Positions 26,646 through 36,493 of a stretch of DNA of 64,000 bases are shown here, piece after piece. The translations under genes and the position numbers were made by a program. This DNA comes from Dehalogenimonas etheniformans. Lineage in GTDB: Bacteria > Chloroflexota > Dehalococcoidia > Dehalococcoidales > Dehalococcoidaceae. Numbering within the stretch: the first letter of the stretch is position 1; each line of letters opens with the position of its first letter. The notes under the pieces were generated by a model that worked only from the letters and a program-made list of their open reading frames with translations, had not been told where the DNA came from and did not search any database. The DNA is taken from the NCBI RefSeq assembly GCF_014672715.2, contig NZ_CP058566.2, positions 682,001 through 746,000 of the forward strand. Reading direction: 5' to 3'.

Positions 26646-27158
26646 ATGGCCAATAAACATACCATCGTCGCCCTGGTGGCAGACCGTCCGGGTGTTTTGA
26701 ACCGCATGGCCAGCCTCTTCCGGCGCCGCGGGTTCAATATCGATTCAATAGCTGTAGGCCATTCCGAAACGCCCCATCTCTCCCGCATGACCATCGTCGC
26801 CGAGGGCTCCGACAGTCAGGTGGAGCAGATCCGCAAGCAGGTTGAAAAGATCATCGACGTCATTCGCGTTCAGGATATTTCCGGCCTCGATATCGTATCC
26901 CGCGAATTGGCTCTCATCAAGGTCAAGGCCAGCGCCGAAACCCGCTCCGAGATCATGCAGATAGTCGATATTTTCCGCGCCAAGATAGTTGATGTCTCCG
27001 CGGATTCGGTGATGGTCGAAGCAACTGGGGATGAGGAAAAACTGAGTTCTCTGTATAATCTCTTGAAACCCTTCGGCATCAAGGAAATGACCCGCACCGG
27101 CCGGATAGCTATGGCCCGGGGCGGTCAAGTAGCTCGCCGTGAAGAAGCGGCTGAATAA
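26646..27158 (+). CDS. ilvN: Acetolactate synthase small (regulatory) subunit
   Basis: 170 residues. An N-terminal ACT domain (ALVADRPGVLNRMASLFRRRGFNIDS) gives valine feedback, and a C-terminal domain (VDIFRAKIVDVSADSVMVEATG...FGIKEMTRTGRIAMARG) activates IlvB. It directly abuts ilvB. Confidence 0.95.
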   Translation: MANKHTIVALVADRPGVLNRMASLFRRRGFNIDSIAVGHSETPHLSRMTIVAEGSDSQVEQIRKQVEKIIDVIRVQDISGLDIVSRELALIKVKASAETRSEIMQIVDIFRAKIVDVSADSVMVEATGDEEKLSSLYNLLKPFGIKEMTRTGRIAMARGGQVARREEAAE

Positions 27159-28178
<1,020 letters not shown>

Positions 28179-28193
28179 GGTGCTCTCTTTCCT

Positions 28194-28225
28194 CTTCCCT
28201 TGATCGGAGAATAAATCAAGGGAAG
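28194..28225 (+). terminator. Hairpin after ilvC
   Basis: CTTCCCTTGAT (28194-28204), 10-nt loop, and the exact complement ATCAAGGGAAG (28215-28225), an 11-bp stem starting 16 nt after the ilvC stop. No U-run follows, so it may be a Rho-type or processing barrier, not a classic intrinsic terminator. It separates ilvDBNC from the leu unit. Confidence 0.5.
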
Positions 28226-28263
28226 GGTGAAAAGTCTATTTGCCGCCGATGCTTTCTTCAAGT

Positions 28264-28293
28264 TTGAAATCAGATAAAGGTTTCAGGTAACAT
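28264..28293 (+). promoter_or_regulatory. Putative promoter of the leuA unit
   Basis: TTGAAA (28264-28269), 18-nt spacer, TAACAT (28288-28293). The predicted start of transcription, about 7 nt further, falls at 28300-28303, at the ATG of the Ile/Leu-rich leader peptide. Confidence 0.45.
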
Positions 28294-28302
28294 TAACGCA
28301 TT

Positions 28303-28356
28303 ATGATTCATTTGTCCCGGAGGATTCTCATCCTTATTAGCCCCTCTTCCTGGTAG
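28303..28356 (+). CDS. Leader peptide of the leuA unit, rich in Ile and Leu
   Basis: 17 codons, ATG at 28303 and TAG at 28354-28356: MIHLSRRILILISPSSW. Seven of the 16 residues after Met are Ile or Leu, including the run ILILI (codons 8-12), as expected for a peptide that senses charged Ile- and Leu-tRNA. No Shine-Dalgarno sequence precedes it. A -10-like TAACAT ends 9 nt upstream, so it may be read from a leaderless mRNA. Its first codons form one arm of a 12-bp inverted repeat whose other arm covers the leuA start codon. Recognition is by position and composition, not by a known family. Confidence 0.6.
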   Translation: MIHLSRRILILISPSSW

Positions 28357-28416
28357 GAGGAGGGGTAGTCGTTATTTTGAAAATAACGTTAAGGAGAGTT
28401 TCCCGGACAAATGAAT
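28306..28416 (+). promoter_or_regulatory. Candidate attenuator RNA that can sequester the leuA start codon
   Basis: ATTCATTTGTCC (28306-28317) is the exact complement of GGACAAATGAAT (28405-28416), which contains the leuA ATG. Enclosed are three hairpins: AGGAT/ATCCT (28321-28334), a 10-bp stem CCCCTCTTCC/GGAGGAGGGG (28341-28365, one G-U) and CGTTATTT/AAATAACG (28370-28388). The leader-peptide codons run through the first arm and the first two hairpins. A ribosome stalled on the Ile/Leu codons would keep the first arm single-stranded and leave the leuA start free. Completed translation would let the closing stem form and shut leuA off. Mechanism is inferred. Confidence 0.6.
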
Positions 28417-29964
28417 AAGCTGATAATCTTCGACACCACTCTGCGCGATGGCGAACAAGCCGCCGGCGCATCCCTCAACATTCAGGAAAAGCTCGAGATA
28501 GCGCGTGCCCTGGAATCCCTGGGCGTCGATGTCATCGAAGCCGGATTCCCGATCAGCTCACCAGGAGATTTCGAGGCGGTCAAAAAGATTGCTTCGGACG
28601 TCAAGGGCTGCTCGATTTGCGGTTTAGCGCGCGCCAACCCCAAAGATATCGATCGTGCTTGGGAAGCCCTGCAGATGGCGGCCGACCCCCGCATCCATGT
28701 CTTTATCTCCGCATCTGATGTGCATATGGTGCACCAACTGAAGAAAAGCAGAACCGAGGTCCTGAACCTGGCTAAGGATATGGTGGCTCACGCCAGGACA
28801 TATCTTTCCAACATCGAATTTTCCCCTATGGATGCCTCCCGCTCGGATCCGCAATTTCTTTACGAGTTGCTGCAAGCGGTTATTGAGGCCGGAGCCACAA
28901 CTCTGAATATTCCGGACACCGTAGGTTACGCCATGCCCGGTGAATTCGGCGGGCTCATCGAAGGCATCATCAAGAATGTTCCGAGTATCGATAAGGCGGT
29001 TATCTCCGTACACTGCCACGACGACTTAGGTCTATCCGTTGCCAATAGCCTGGAAGCGGTCAGGCGCGGCGCCCGCCAGGTTGAGTGTACGGTGAACGGC
29101 ATCGGGGAGCGGGCTGGCAATGCCGCCCTGGAAGAAGTAATCATGGCCATCCGGACTCGGCCGGATTATTACGACGTCACGACCTCGATAAATACCGAAC
29201 TTATCTATCCTACATCCAGGCTGGTTAGTCAGCGCACTGGTTTTTCGGTGCAGCCCAACAAGGCGGTGGTGGGAGGCAACGCCTTCCGCCATCAGTCCGG
29301 GATCCACCAGGACGGTGTCATCAAGATGCCCAAGACTTACGAGATCATGGACCCCCGCACAGTCGGAGTGCCCGCTTCATCGCTCGTTCTGGGGAAATCT
29401 TCAGGCCGCCATGCTTTCAAAGAGCGCCTGGCTGAACTCGGGTACAATCTTTCCGAGGCGGACTTTGACCGTGCTTTCGCGGCTTTCAAGGAACTTGCCG
29501 ACAAGAAAAAAGAGGTCGCCGACCGCGATATCGAGTCGCTGGTTGCCGAAGAGCAGCGCACCCTGGTCGAAGCTTTCCACCTTGACCGTTTGCAGGTAAC
29601 CTGCGGTGATTGCGGTTTGCCGACGGCGGCGGTCAGATTGATTGACCCAAACGGCAAGGTCCTCGAGGATGCCGCCCTGGGCACCGGCCCGGTGGACGCA
29701 GTGTACAAAGCCATTAACCGCCTGGTGGGCGTGCCGAACCGTTTAACAGAATTTTCGGTGACCTCCATTACCGCGGGCATCGACGCCATCGGAGAAGTCT
29801 TCATTCGTATCGATAGTGAGGGAGTATCGTATTCCGGGCGCGGCGCCGATACCGATATAGTCGTATCCTCAGCTAAAGCTTATATGAACGCGCTCAACCG
29901 ACTTCTGGCAGTGAGGAAGAACGGCCAGGGCAAGTCCTTTATGCCGCAAGATTACCATGCCTGA
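28411..29964 (+). CDS. leuA: 2-isopropylmalate synthase
   Basis: 517 residues, full-length form with the C-terminal LeuA regulatory domain for leucine feedback (about 390-517; [15 protein letters not shown]...[18 protein letters not shown]). The catalytic barrel shows [16 protein letters not shown], the metal/substrate segment [18 protein letters not shown] and [19 protein letters not shown] lies about 14 nt before the ATG, which is far, and the ATG is in a predicted stem, both consistent with regulated translation. Confidence 0.95.
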   Translation: MNKLIIFDTTLRDGEQAAGASLNIQEKLEIARALESLGVDVIEAGFPISSPGDFEAVKKIASDVKGCSICGLARANPKDIDRAWEALQMAADPRIHVFISASDVHMVHQLKKSRTEVLNLAKDMVAHARTYLSNIEFSPMDASRSDPQFLYELLQAVIEAGATTLNIPDTVGYAMPGEFGGLIEGIIKNVPSIDKAVISVHCHDDLGLSVANSLEAVRRGARQVECTVNGIGERAGNAALEEVIMAIRTRPDYYDVTTSINTELIYPTSRLVSQRTGFSVQPNKAVVGGNAFRHQSGIHQDGVIKMPKTYEIMDPRTVGVPASSLVLGKSSGRHAFKERLAELGYNLSEADFDRAFAAFKELADKKKEVADRDIESLVAEEQRTLVEAFHLDRLQVTCGDCGLPTAAVRLIDPNGKVLEDAALGTGPVDAVYKAINRLVGVPNRLTEFSVTSITAGIDAIGEVFIRIDSEGVSYSGRGADTDIVVSSAKAYMNALNRLLAVRKNGQGKSFMPQDYHA

Positions 29965-30373
29965 TGAACTAGTAATGATATTCCGGCTGGTCCTGGCTGG
30001 AGCCTTAGGCGCGATAATTGGGTTTAACCGCGAGAAGGCAGGTAAACCTGCCGGAATCCGCACCCTGGCGCTGATCTCGATTGGCGCCGCCCTTTTCACC
30101 ATGCTCTCGATTTTTGCTTTTGAAACGGCTGATCAGGCCAGGCTTGCTGCCAATATCGTCACTGGTATCGGTTTTTTAGGCGCAGGGGCAATCATCCTCA
30201 GGCGCGAACAGGGCATCATTGAAGGAATGACTACCGCCGCCACCATCTGGGTAATGGCGGCGATCGGGGTCGCGGCTGGTTCCGGTAAGTATTTTGTCGC
30301 CGTCGCCGCTGCTGTAATCGTCCTTTTGGTCCTGGTGTTGCCCCATAACGAGCGAGGGAGTAAAAAAGAGTGA
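29957..30373 (+). CDS. MgtC/SapB-family membrane protein inside the leu unit
   Basis: 138 residues with four hydrophobic helices, only the membrane domain of MgtC. Seen: [40 protein letters not shown] (split), [12 protein letters not shown], and [19 protein letters not shown]. Proteins of this family affect Mg2+/phosphate adaptation and ATP synthase in other bacteria. It overlaps leuA by 8 nt and leuC by 4 nt, so its translation is coupled to both, which is unusual company for an amino-acid operon. Its substrate or role here is unknown. Confidence 0.85.
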   Translation: MPDELVMIFRLVLAGALGAIIGFNREKAGKPAGIRTLALISIGAALFTMLSIFAFETADQARLAANIVTGIGFLGAGAIILRREQGIIEGMTTAATIWVMAAIGVAAGSGKYFVAVAAAVIVLLVLVLPHNERGSKKE

Positions 30374-31617
30374 ACTTAGCTGAAAAAATACTGGCCTCTC
30401 ATTCCGGCAAAGACCATGTGGTGCCGGGCGAATTCATCAGCGCAAAAGTGGATGTTGTTTTGGCTAACGACATCACAGCGCCTATTGCCATCCGAGAGTT
30501 CAAGAAACTTGGTGTTGAAAAAGTATTTGATCCTAAGAAGATCGTTCTGGTGCCCGATCATTTCGTGCCCAATAAGGATATTGCCTCCGCCGAGCAAGCC
30601 AAGATATTGCGGGATTTCGCCCGGTCCCAGGAAGTGAACTTCTTTGAGTGCGGCCAGATGGGCATCGAGCACGTCATTCTTCATGAAAAGGGACTCGTCG
30701 TGCCCGGTGACCTGGTTGTAGGCGCCGATTCGCACACCTGCACCTACGGCGCCCTGGGCGCTTTTGCTACCGGCATGGGCTCAACCGATATAGGCGTTGC
30801 CATGGCCACCGGCGATGTCTGGATGAAAGTGCCTCCCACGATCAAATTTGTCTATCATGGGAAATTGCCCAAATATATCGGCGGCAAAGACCTGATCCTT
30901 TACACCATCGGCCAGATAGGGGTCGATGGCGCTCTCTATGCGGCGATGGAGTTTTCCGGTGAGGCGATCGATGATTTGTCGATGGAAGGCCGTTTCACCA
31001 TGTCGAACATGGCGATCGAGGCTGGGGGCAAAGCAGGGTTATTCTTCGCCGATAAAAAAGCCGTTGAATATGCGAAGAACCGGAGCAAACGTAAACCAGT
31101 GGTCTTCGCGCCGGATTCTGATGCTTCCTATGAGGCGGTCCATGAATACGACGTTTCAAAACTGGAACCCCAGGTGGCGCTGCCCCATCTCCCCTCCAAC
31201 GTCAAGCCGGTCAGCCATGTTGGAACCATATACCTGGACCAGGTGGTTATCGGTTCGTGTACGAACGGGCGGCTCGAAGACCTCCAGGTTGCGGCTGGTA
31301 TTCTGAAAGGGACAAAGGTCAATTCCAATCTGCGGTGCATCGTCATCCCCGGTTCTCAGCAAGTTTATCTCGATGCCATGCACGCAGGTTACATTGAGGT
31401 GTTTATCGAGGCCGGATGCGCCGTTTCGACTCCCACTTGCGGTCCCTGTCTCGGCGGCCATATGGGAATCCTGGCTGCTGGCGAAAAGTGTTTGGCCACC
31501 ACCAACCGCAACTTCATCGGCCGTATGGGCAGCCCCAAGAGCGAGGTTTACCTTGCCGGGCCCGCCGTCGCCGCTGCCAGCGCTGTTGCCGGAAAGATAG
31601 TCTCACCGGAAACTTAG
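30370..31617 (+). CDS. leuC: 3-isopropylmalate dehydratase large subunit (short LeuC type)
   Basis: 415 residues, the archaeal/anaerobe-type LeuC. Iron-sulfur aconitase-family enzyme isomerising isopropylmalate; with LeuD it may also act on citramalate. Seen: [53 protein letters not shown] and [13 protein letters not shown], which carry the three cluster cysteines. GTG start overlapping mgtC (GTGA). Confidence 0.95.
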   Translation: MNLAEKILASHSGKDHVVPGEFISAKVDVVLANDITAPIAIREFKKLGVEKVFDPKKIVLVPDHFVPNKDIASAEQAKILRDFARSQEVNFFECGQMGIEHVILHEKGLVVPGDLVVGADSHTCTYGALGAFATGMGSTDIGVAMATGDVWMKVPPTIKFVYHGKLPKYIGGKDLILYTIGQIGVDGALYAAMEFSGEAIDDLSMEGRFTMSNMAIEAGGKAGLFFADKKAVEYAKNRSKRKPVVFAPDSDASYEAVHEYDVSKLEPQVALPHLPSNVKPVSHVGTIYLDQVVIGSCTNGRLEDLQVAAGILKGTKVNSNLRCIVIPGSQQVYLDAMHAGYIEVFIEAGCAVSTPTCGPCLGGHMGILAAGEKCLATTNRNFIGRMGSPKSEVYLAGPAVAAASAVAGKIVSPET

Positions 31618-31624
31618 ATAAATG

Positions 31625-31668
31625 GTCTTTCTGAGCGCAGCGAAGAATCTCAAAGACGCTCAGATTGA
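31625..31668. repeat. Dispersed-type repeat between leuC and leuD
   Basis: Contains TCTGAGCG (31630-31637) and its exact complement (31657-31664) around GCGAAGAATCT. The wording TTCTGAGCGCAGCGAAGAATCT is very close to a short repeat scattered through many bacterial genomes. It fills most of the 65-nt gap and may form a hairpin in the leuCD mRNA. Confidence 0.5.
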
Positions 31669-31682
31669 GAGGTTGAAATTAA

Positions 31683-32177
31683 ATGCTCCAAGGTCACGTT
31701 TTTAAATACGGCGCCAATGTGGACACGGATGCCATCATCCCGGCGCGTTACCTTAATGTCTCCGATCCATACGAATTGTCTCGTCATTGTATGGAAGATA
31801 TCGACCTGGACTTCGTCAATAAGGTGAAGCCCGGCGATATCATCGTTGCCACTACCAATTTCGGTTGTGGGTCTTCCCGGGAACACGCGCCGATCGCTAT
31901 CAAGGCATCGGGTGTTTCCGCGGTAGTGGCCAAGAGTTTCGCCAGGATTTTCTTCAGGAACGCCATCAACATCGGCCTGCCTCTTCTCGAAAGCCCCGAG
32001 GCAGTCGATGCCACCGATGCCGGGGACGAACTGGAAATCGATCTAGCTACAGGGACGATTAAAAATTTGACGAAAGGCAAAACCTTCAAGGCCGCTCCGT
32101 ACCCGGAGTTCATGAGCGGTATCATCAAAGCAGGCGGGTTGATCGAATACACCAGGGAACGTTTGAAGCACCATTAA
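31683..32177 (+). CDS. leuD: 3-isopropylmalate dehydratase small subunit
   Basis: 164 residues, swivel domain that completes the LeuCD active site. Seen: [57 protein letters not shown]. Its length matches the short type that pairs with the 415-residue LeuC. Confidence 0.95.
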   Translation: MLQGHVFKYGANVDTDAIIPARYLNVSDPYELSRHCMEDIDLDFVNKVKPGDIIVATTNFGCGSSREHAPIAIKASGVSAVVAKSFARIFFRNAINIGLPLLESPEAVDATDAGDELEIDLATGTIKNLTKGKTFKAAPYPEFMSGIIKAGGLIEYTRERLKHH

Positions 32178-32199
32178 AAATATATATTTTGAAAACAGT

Positions 32200-32252
32200 A
32201 CCAAAAACGACACGAAACTCTTGACACGTTAAGTGAACTGATGTGCTATAAT
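32200..32252 (+). promoter_or_regulatory. leuB promoter with the same box as the phage-type gene at 1029
   Basis: ACCAAAAACGACACGAAAC (32200-32218), TTGACA (32221-32226), 20 nt, TATAAT (32247-32252) preceded by TGTGC. Box, hexamers and spacing match the minus-strand promoter at 1037-1092. The AT-rich flank upstream of the box is also similar. It would give leuB-cimA its own transcript starting near 32259. Confidence 0.7.
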
Positions 32253-32485
32253 AATAGCCTTATCAAATATATTTGATGTTCGTATTATTAAAGAATAAAT
32301 CCGGGGGCAAATTTATTGAATCGAAATCACAAAGGGAAAAATCGGTTCGTTATTTGGAACGAATCCCACGTTCGGAATGAACGTAGTTGGACAGTATTCG
32401 TTCGTAAATAAAACATTTTTGTAAAGGTATATAAAACAAATAACAAATCTGGAAGCTGGTAGCTGACGACTAAGGAGCCTGTAAA
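32253..32485 (+). promoter_or_regulatory. Long structured leader of leuB
   Basis: About 225 nt with no recognised gene. It contains a 16-bp perfect palindrome ATCAAATATATTTGAT (32262-32277) and two hairpins: GGTTCGTT/AACGAATC (32344-32365) and ACGTTC/GAACGT (32368-32384). A small reading frame starts at ATG 32276 (MFVLLKNKSGGK..., stop at TGA 32378-32380) with two consecutive rare TTA leucine codons near its start. It could be a leader peptide, but it lacks a Shine-Dalgarno sequence. The palindrome sits at the expected +4 to +19, a repressor-like place. Confidence 0.4.
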
Positions 32486-33574
32486 TTGAAATACCGCGTT
32501 ACTGTTCTCCCCGGCGACGGGGTCGGGCCTGAAGTCATGGCAGAGGGCATGAAGGTCCTCGATGCTGTGGCCAAGAAATTCGGCCATACTTTTAAGCTTG
32601 AGTACGAGCTCATCGGTGCGGTCGCCATAGATAAAACCGACTCTGCTTTGCCGGATGAAACGCTCAAGATGTGCAAAAAGAGCGATGCCGTGATGTTGGC
32701 GGCTGTCGGCGATCCTCGTTACGATGACCCGAAATTGCCCGTGCATCCCGAAGACGGGTTGCTCGCGTTGCGCAAGGGGTTGGGGCTTTTCGCCAACATC
32801 AGACCGGTCAAGGTTTTCGATGAACTCGTCAACGCCTCAACTCTTAAACCAGAAGTGCTTAGGGGCACGGATTTCATCTTTGTCCGTGAGTTGACTGGCG
32901 GAGTTTACTTTGCCAAACCGAAAAAGCAATGGATAACCGCCAAAGGCCGCAAAGCTACCGATTCCATGACTTATACAGAACAAGAAATCGAGCGCATCGT
33001 CCGCGTTGGTTTTGAACTGGCGCGTTCACGCAAGAAGAGACTGGTTTCAGTCGATAAAGCCAATGTCCTCAAGTCATCCCGCCTCTGGAGGCAGGTGGCT
33101 ATCGAGGTGTCGAAAGACTATCCGGATGTTGCTCTTTCTCACGTCCTTGTAGACGCTTGTGCCATGCAGTTGATCAGAACGCCAACCGTTTTCGACGTCA
33201 TCGTCACCGAAAACCTCTTCGGCGATATCCTGACCGATGAAGCCGCTCAGCTAGCGGGATCCATGGGCATGCTGCCTTCCGCGAGCTTGGCGGGTATTCC
33301 GGAATCCGGAAAACAAACCTTTGGATTGTTTGAACCTATCCATGGCAGTGCTCCTTCGATCGCAGGCAAGGATATCGCCAATCCAGTGGCTACGATCCTG
33401 ACTGTGGCCATGATGTTGCGTTATTCGCTCGCCCTCGAAAAAGAAGCGGCTTCAATTGAGAAAGCGGTAGAAATCGTTCTGAAACAGGGTTATCGCACGG
33501 ATGATATAATGGCCGCTGGAAATACCCGGGTCGGCACCAAACAAATTGGGGACCTGATAGCCGCCGAGGTCTGA
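32486..33574 (+). CDS. leuB: 3-isopropylmalate dehydrogenase
   Basis: 362 residues. NAD-dependent oxidative decarboxylation of 3-isopropylmalate (and methylmalate for the citramalate route). Seen: [64 protein letters not shown] (split) and [22 protein letters not shown] start with TAAGGAG 8 nt upstream. Confidence 0.95.
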   Translation: MKYRVTVLPGDGVGPEVMAEGMKVLDAVAKKFGHTFKLEYELIGAVAIDKTDSALPDETLKMCKKSDAVMLAAVGDPRYDDPKLPVHPEDGLLALRKGLGLFANIRPVKVFDELVNASTLKPEVLRGTDFIFVRELTGGVYFAKPKKQWITAKGRKATDSMTYTEQEIERIVRVGFELARSRKKRLVSVDKANVLKSSRLWRQVAIEVSKDYPDVALSHVLVDACAMQLIRTPTVFDVIVTENLFGDILTDEAAQLAGSMGMLPSASLAGIPESGKQTFGLFEPIHGSAPSIAGKDIANPVATILTVAMMLRYSLALEKEAASIEKAVEIVLKQGYRTDDIMAAGNTRVGTKQIGDLIAAEV

Positions 33575-33576
33575 CA

Positions 33577-35160
33577 ATGGCAAGAATCGAATTATACGAT
33601 ACCACCTTGCGCGACGGCGCCCAGCGGGAAGGAATTTCCTTTTCGGTCCTGGATAAGCTCCATATCGCGCAAAAACTGGATGAATTCGGTTTCGACTACA
33701 TCGAGGGCGGCTGGCCGGGCGCTAATCCCAAGGACAATGAGTTTTTCCAGCATGCCGCCGGTTTGTGTTTCAAAAAGGCGAGACTGGTTGCTTTCGGCAG
33801 CACCCGTAAAGCTGGCGTCGCAGTGGAGTCCGATGCCAATATCCGGGCCTTGGTCGAATCTGGAGCACCGGTGATAACCCTGGTGGGCAAGAGTTCGGCT
33901 CCTCAGGTTGAAAAGGTTTTGGCCACAAGTCTGGATGAAAACATCAACATGGTGGCTGATTCCATCCGTTATTTGAAGTCCCTCGGCCGTACCGTTTTTC
34001 TCGACGCAGAGCATTTCTTCGATGGTTTTAAAGCTGACCGGGAATATTCCTTGAAGGTCCTTGAAGCTGCCGCCGAAGCCGGGACGGATTGCCTGGTCCT
34101 ATGTGATACCAACGGGGGCAGCCTTCCTGATGACGTCTCAGAAGCGGTTAGCGCAGTCGTGGCGACCATAAAGGCGCCCGTGGGCATTCACGCTCATAAC
34201 GATGCAGAATTAGCGGTTGCCAACAGTCTGGCTGCGGTAAGGTCCGGGGCAACACAGGTTCAGGGCACCATAAATGGCTATGGCGAAAGATGCGGGAACG
34301 CCAACCTGTGTTCCATTGTTCCCGCTCTCAAGTTGAAAATGGGGATCGACGTAATGGGTGGTGAAGAACTTTCCCGCCTGACTGACCTATCCCATTTCGT
34401 TTCTGAAGTTGCCAACTTATCACCGGATCCATTCTTGCCTTATGTGGGTCACAGCGCTTTTACCCATAAGGCGGGGCTACATGTTTCCGGTTTATCCCGC
34501 TGGGTTTTTGCCTACCAGCATATAGATCCCACGGCAGTTGGCAACAAGCCGAGGACGCTAGTGTCCGAATTGGCCGGCAAAATGAACATCATTCAAAGGG
34601 CTCAAGAGATAGGCGTGAACCTCTCGCCAAAAAGTCCGGAAGCCCAGCAACTGCTGGAACGGGTAAAGAAACTGGAGAGCATGGGCTTCCAGTATGAAAA
34701 CGCCGAAGCCTCGTTTGATCTGTTGGTTCATCGGGCAAGCCCGGGTTACGTACCGCCGTTCAATCTCATTGACTTCATGGTGATCGTCGAGAAACTCCGG
34801 AGACCCCCGATCGTTGCCTGCGAGGAAGAAGAGATGATGAGCGAGGCGGTGGTGAAGGTTCGAGTCGGTGGCGAAATCATGCACACCGCGGCCGAAGGCA
34901 GCGGCCCGGTGAACGCGCTCGACGCCGCGATGCGAAAAGCCCTGCTGCCTTCCTACCCGGCACTCGATACCGTAACACTTACTGATTTCAAGGTTCGTAT
35001 ATTAGAAGAGAGCACCGGGACGGAATCTTTGGTCCGCGTGCTTATCGAATCAACTGACGGCACGGATGAATGGCATACTGTAGGTGCTTCAGCCAACCTT
35101 ATCGAAGCTTCGTGGTTGGCACTGGTAGACAGCCTGGAATACTTCCTGATCAAGCATTAG
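33577..35160 (+). CDS. cimA: (R)-citramalate synthase
   Basis: 527 residues. Condenses pyruvate with acetyl-CoA to citramalate, giving a threonine-independent route to isoleucine. It is distinguished from LeuA by LYDTTLRDGAQREGISFSV and DYIEGGWPGANPKD, both typical of the CimA/DUF family. HAHNDAELAVANSLAAV and NGYGERCGNANL complete the barrel, and a C-terminal LeuA-type regulatory domain follows. It starts 2 nt after leuB. With LeuCD and LeuB it would make 2-ketobutyrate for IlvBN. Confidence 0.92.
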   Translation: MARIELYDTTLRDGAQREGISFSVLDKLHIAQKLDEFGFDYIEGGWPGANPKDNEFFQHAAGLCFKKARLVAFGSTRKAGVAVESDANIRALVESGAPVITLVGKSSAPQVEKVLATSLDENINMVADSIRYLKSLGRTVFLDAEHFFDGFKADREYSLKVLEAAAEAGTDCLVLCDTNGGSLPDDVSEAVSAVVATIKAPVGIHAHNDAELAVANSLAAVRSGATQVQGTINGYGERCGNANLCSIVPALKLKMGIDVMGGEELSRLTDLSHFVSEVANLSPDPFLPYVGHSAFTHKAGLHVSGLSRWVFAYQHIDPTAVGNKPRTLVSELAGKMNIIQRAQEIGVNLSPKSPEAQQLLERVKKLESMGFQYENAEASFDLLVHRASPGYVPPFNLIDFMVIVEKLRRPPIVACEEEEMMSEAVVKVRVGGEIMHTAAEGSGPVNALDAAMRKALLPSYPALDTVTLTDFKVRILEESTGTESLVRVLIESTDGTDEWHTVGASANLIEASWLALVDSLEYFLIKH

Positions 35161-35791
35161 GTTTGGCAGGAACTCCGACAGGCATGATGTAAAGCGGTTG
35201 GAAGTCACCCGGAATAGAGAGTAGATCTTTCACACCTGTGTCATCGAAGGCTCCGATGGCGGTCGTACCCAATCCTAACGCGGCGGCCTGCAGGTAGAGA
35301 TTCTGAGCTGCATGCCCCGCCTCCATATGTACATAGCGTTCAGTCCTGTTACGATAACGGCTCCGGGTACGTTCATAATCGGCAACAATGACAAGATTGA
35401 CCGGGGCTGCTGTGATAGCCGATTGCTCTAAGGATACCTTAGCCAGTTGATCTCTAAGGTCACCGCTCTTGTAGGCTTTGAGTCCATTAGATTCGGGGTT
35501 GTACAGATAGGAACCTGCCGAGAGGTTGGTTACGCCGAAAGTACCGACAATCGCGATTATTTCAAGAGGATACGTACCGCCCGCACTTGGAGTGGTTCGG
35601 GACCGCTTGCCTGTAGATCCCTGGAGTGACCATAACAACTGCGAAAGAATATCCAATGTCAGCGGCTGATCCACGAATCCCCGGGTTGAACGCCGCATGA
35701 GGATGGCTTCTTCGACCGTCACCGAACCTTTGACGCTCGGCTCTGGAAGTCTGATCTCGGGAAAATTCGAAATCACTATATTCGGATCCAT
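35150..35791 (-). CDS. SagB-type nitroreductase-family oxidoreductase
   Basis: 213 residues, FMN-binding nitroreductase fold. Seen: MRRSTRGFVDQPLTLDILSQLLWS, TTPSAGGTYPLEI, and HMEAGHAAQNLYLQAAALGLGTTAIGAFDD. The SagB-like group includes azoline dehydrogenases of peptide modification, but no partner cyclodehydratase is nearby, so the substrate is unknown. The ATG at 35791 is chosen: a TATAAT lies 7 nt upstream and would be inside codons if the ATG at 35812 were used. The 3' end overlaps cimA by 11 nt (convergent). Confidence 0.85.
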   Translation of the reverse strand: MDPNIVISNFPEIRLPEPSVKGSVTVEEAILMRRSTRGFVDQPLTLDILSQLLWSLQGSTGKRSRTTPSAGGTYPLEIIAIVGTFGVTNLSAGSYLYNPESNGLKAYKSGDLRDQLAKVSLEQSAITAAPVNLVIVADYERTRSRYRNRTERYVHMEAGHAAQNLYLQAAALGLGTTAIGAFDDTGVKDLLSIPGDFQPLYIMPVGVPAKPNA

Positions 35792-35798
35792 GAAGTGT

Positions 35799-35859
35799 AT
35801 TATACCATCCAAAAATCGAGTAAGCCGTCTTTAAGTCCCCGGTGCCTATTTTGTATAAT
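35799..35859. promoter_or_regulatory. Divergent promoters: nitroreductase (minus) and helical-protein cassette (plus)
   Basis: Minus strand: TATAAT at 35804-35799, 7 nt from the ATG at 35791, leaderless type. Plus strand: TATAAT at 35854-35859 with TTTAAG about 18 nt upstream, serving the gene at 35886, which does have a Shine-Dalgarno sequence. Confidence 0.6.
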
Positions 35860-35885
35860 TGGATTACCTTAAACGGGAGAAGATT

Positions 35886-36473
35886 ATGGGCGAAATACGT
35901 TCTGCAAAAGAAATTGCCGCTGAGCGTCTGAAAAACATCGGAGAGATAACTGAAGAAGATAGGCTCCGCTGGAAGTTTGTTCCTGCCGGTGAAAAACTCG
36001 GTCAACGATATATGTCGGAGCGCCTCGATATCGAGAATGAACTCGGCAAGTTCGATCAAAAACAACTGCCGTTCGTGAAACAAGGAATGACCCAATCACT
36101 TTTGATATACCTTGACTTGCCGCGTAATGAGACGATTGAAAAACGGAATTTCAAAGTCATGGAAGGATTGATGCAGATAAAGGAAGATAAGCAATCGGCG
36201 GCGGCTGCTCTTGGTCAACTCCAGAGAATTTTTGATCACTACGCCCAACAGGGGGAAGCTCAACGCACTCAAGCAAAACAAGCTCTAAAGACCAAGTTTG
36301 AACAAAGCCTGAGGCAGGCTTTAAGGGCTCAAGGTAAAGAATTCCCAAGCCAGATGAACGTGGAACAGCTTCCCCAGTTCGAGGAAGAATGGCGTCGTAC
36401 ATTGTCCCAGTTGGAACAGCAATATATTAAATCGCTCGACGACCTTAAAAAATATCTCGTTCAAATTCAGTAG
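35886..36473 (+). CDS. Uncharacterised coiled-coil protein
   Basis: 195 residues, not recognised. Almost wholly helical and charged. Heptad-like stretches run through about residues 85-195 (IKEDKQSAAAALGQLQRIFDHYAQ..., QLEQQYIKSLDDLKKYLVQ). There is no signal peptide or membrane helix. ATG 35886 has GGGAGA 5 nt upstream. First gene of a three-gene plus-strand cassette with the next two genes. Confidence 0.6.
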   Translation: MGEIRSAKEIAAERLKNIGEITEEDRLRWKFVPAGEKLGQRYMSERLDIENELGKFDQKQLPFVKQGMTQSLLIYLDLPRNETIEKRNFKVMEGLMQIKEDKQSAAAALGQLQRIFDHYAQQGEAQRTQAKQALKTKFEQSLRQALRAQGKEFPSQMNVEQLPQFEEEWRRTLSQLEQQYIKSLDDLKKYLVQIQ

Positions 36474-36493
36474 CGGCTTTGGAACTATAGCAA

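Noticed and set aside
28179-28410. T-box riboswitch upstream of leuA
   Set aside because: No T-box consensus (AGGGUGGNACCGCG-type) or specifier stem is visible. The leader-peptide model explains the region better.
35792-35812. Longer N-terminus for the nitroreductase (ATG at 35812)
   Set aside because: It would place the TATAAT box within codons 3-5; the ATG at 35791 sits 7 nt after the -10.
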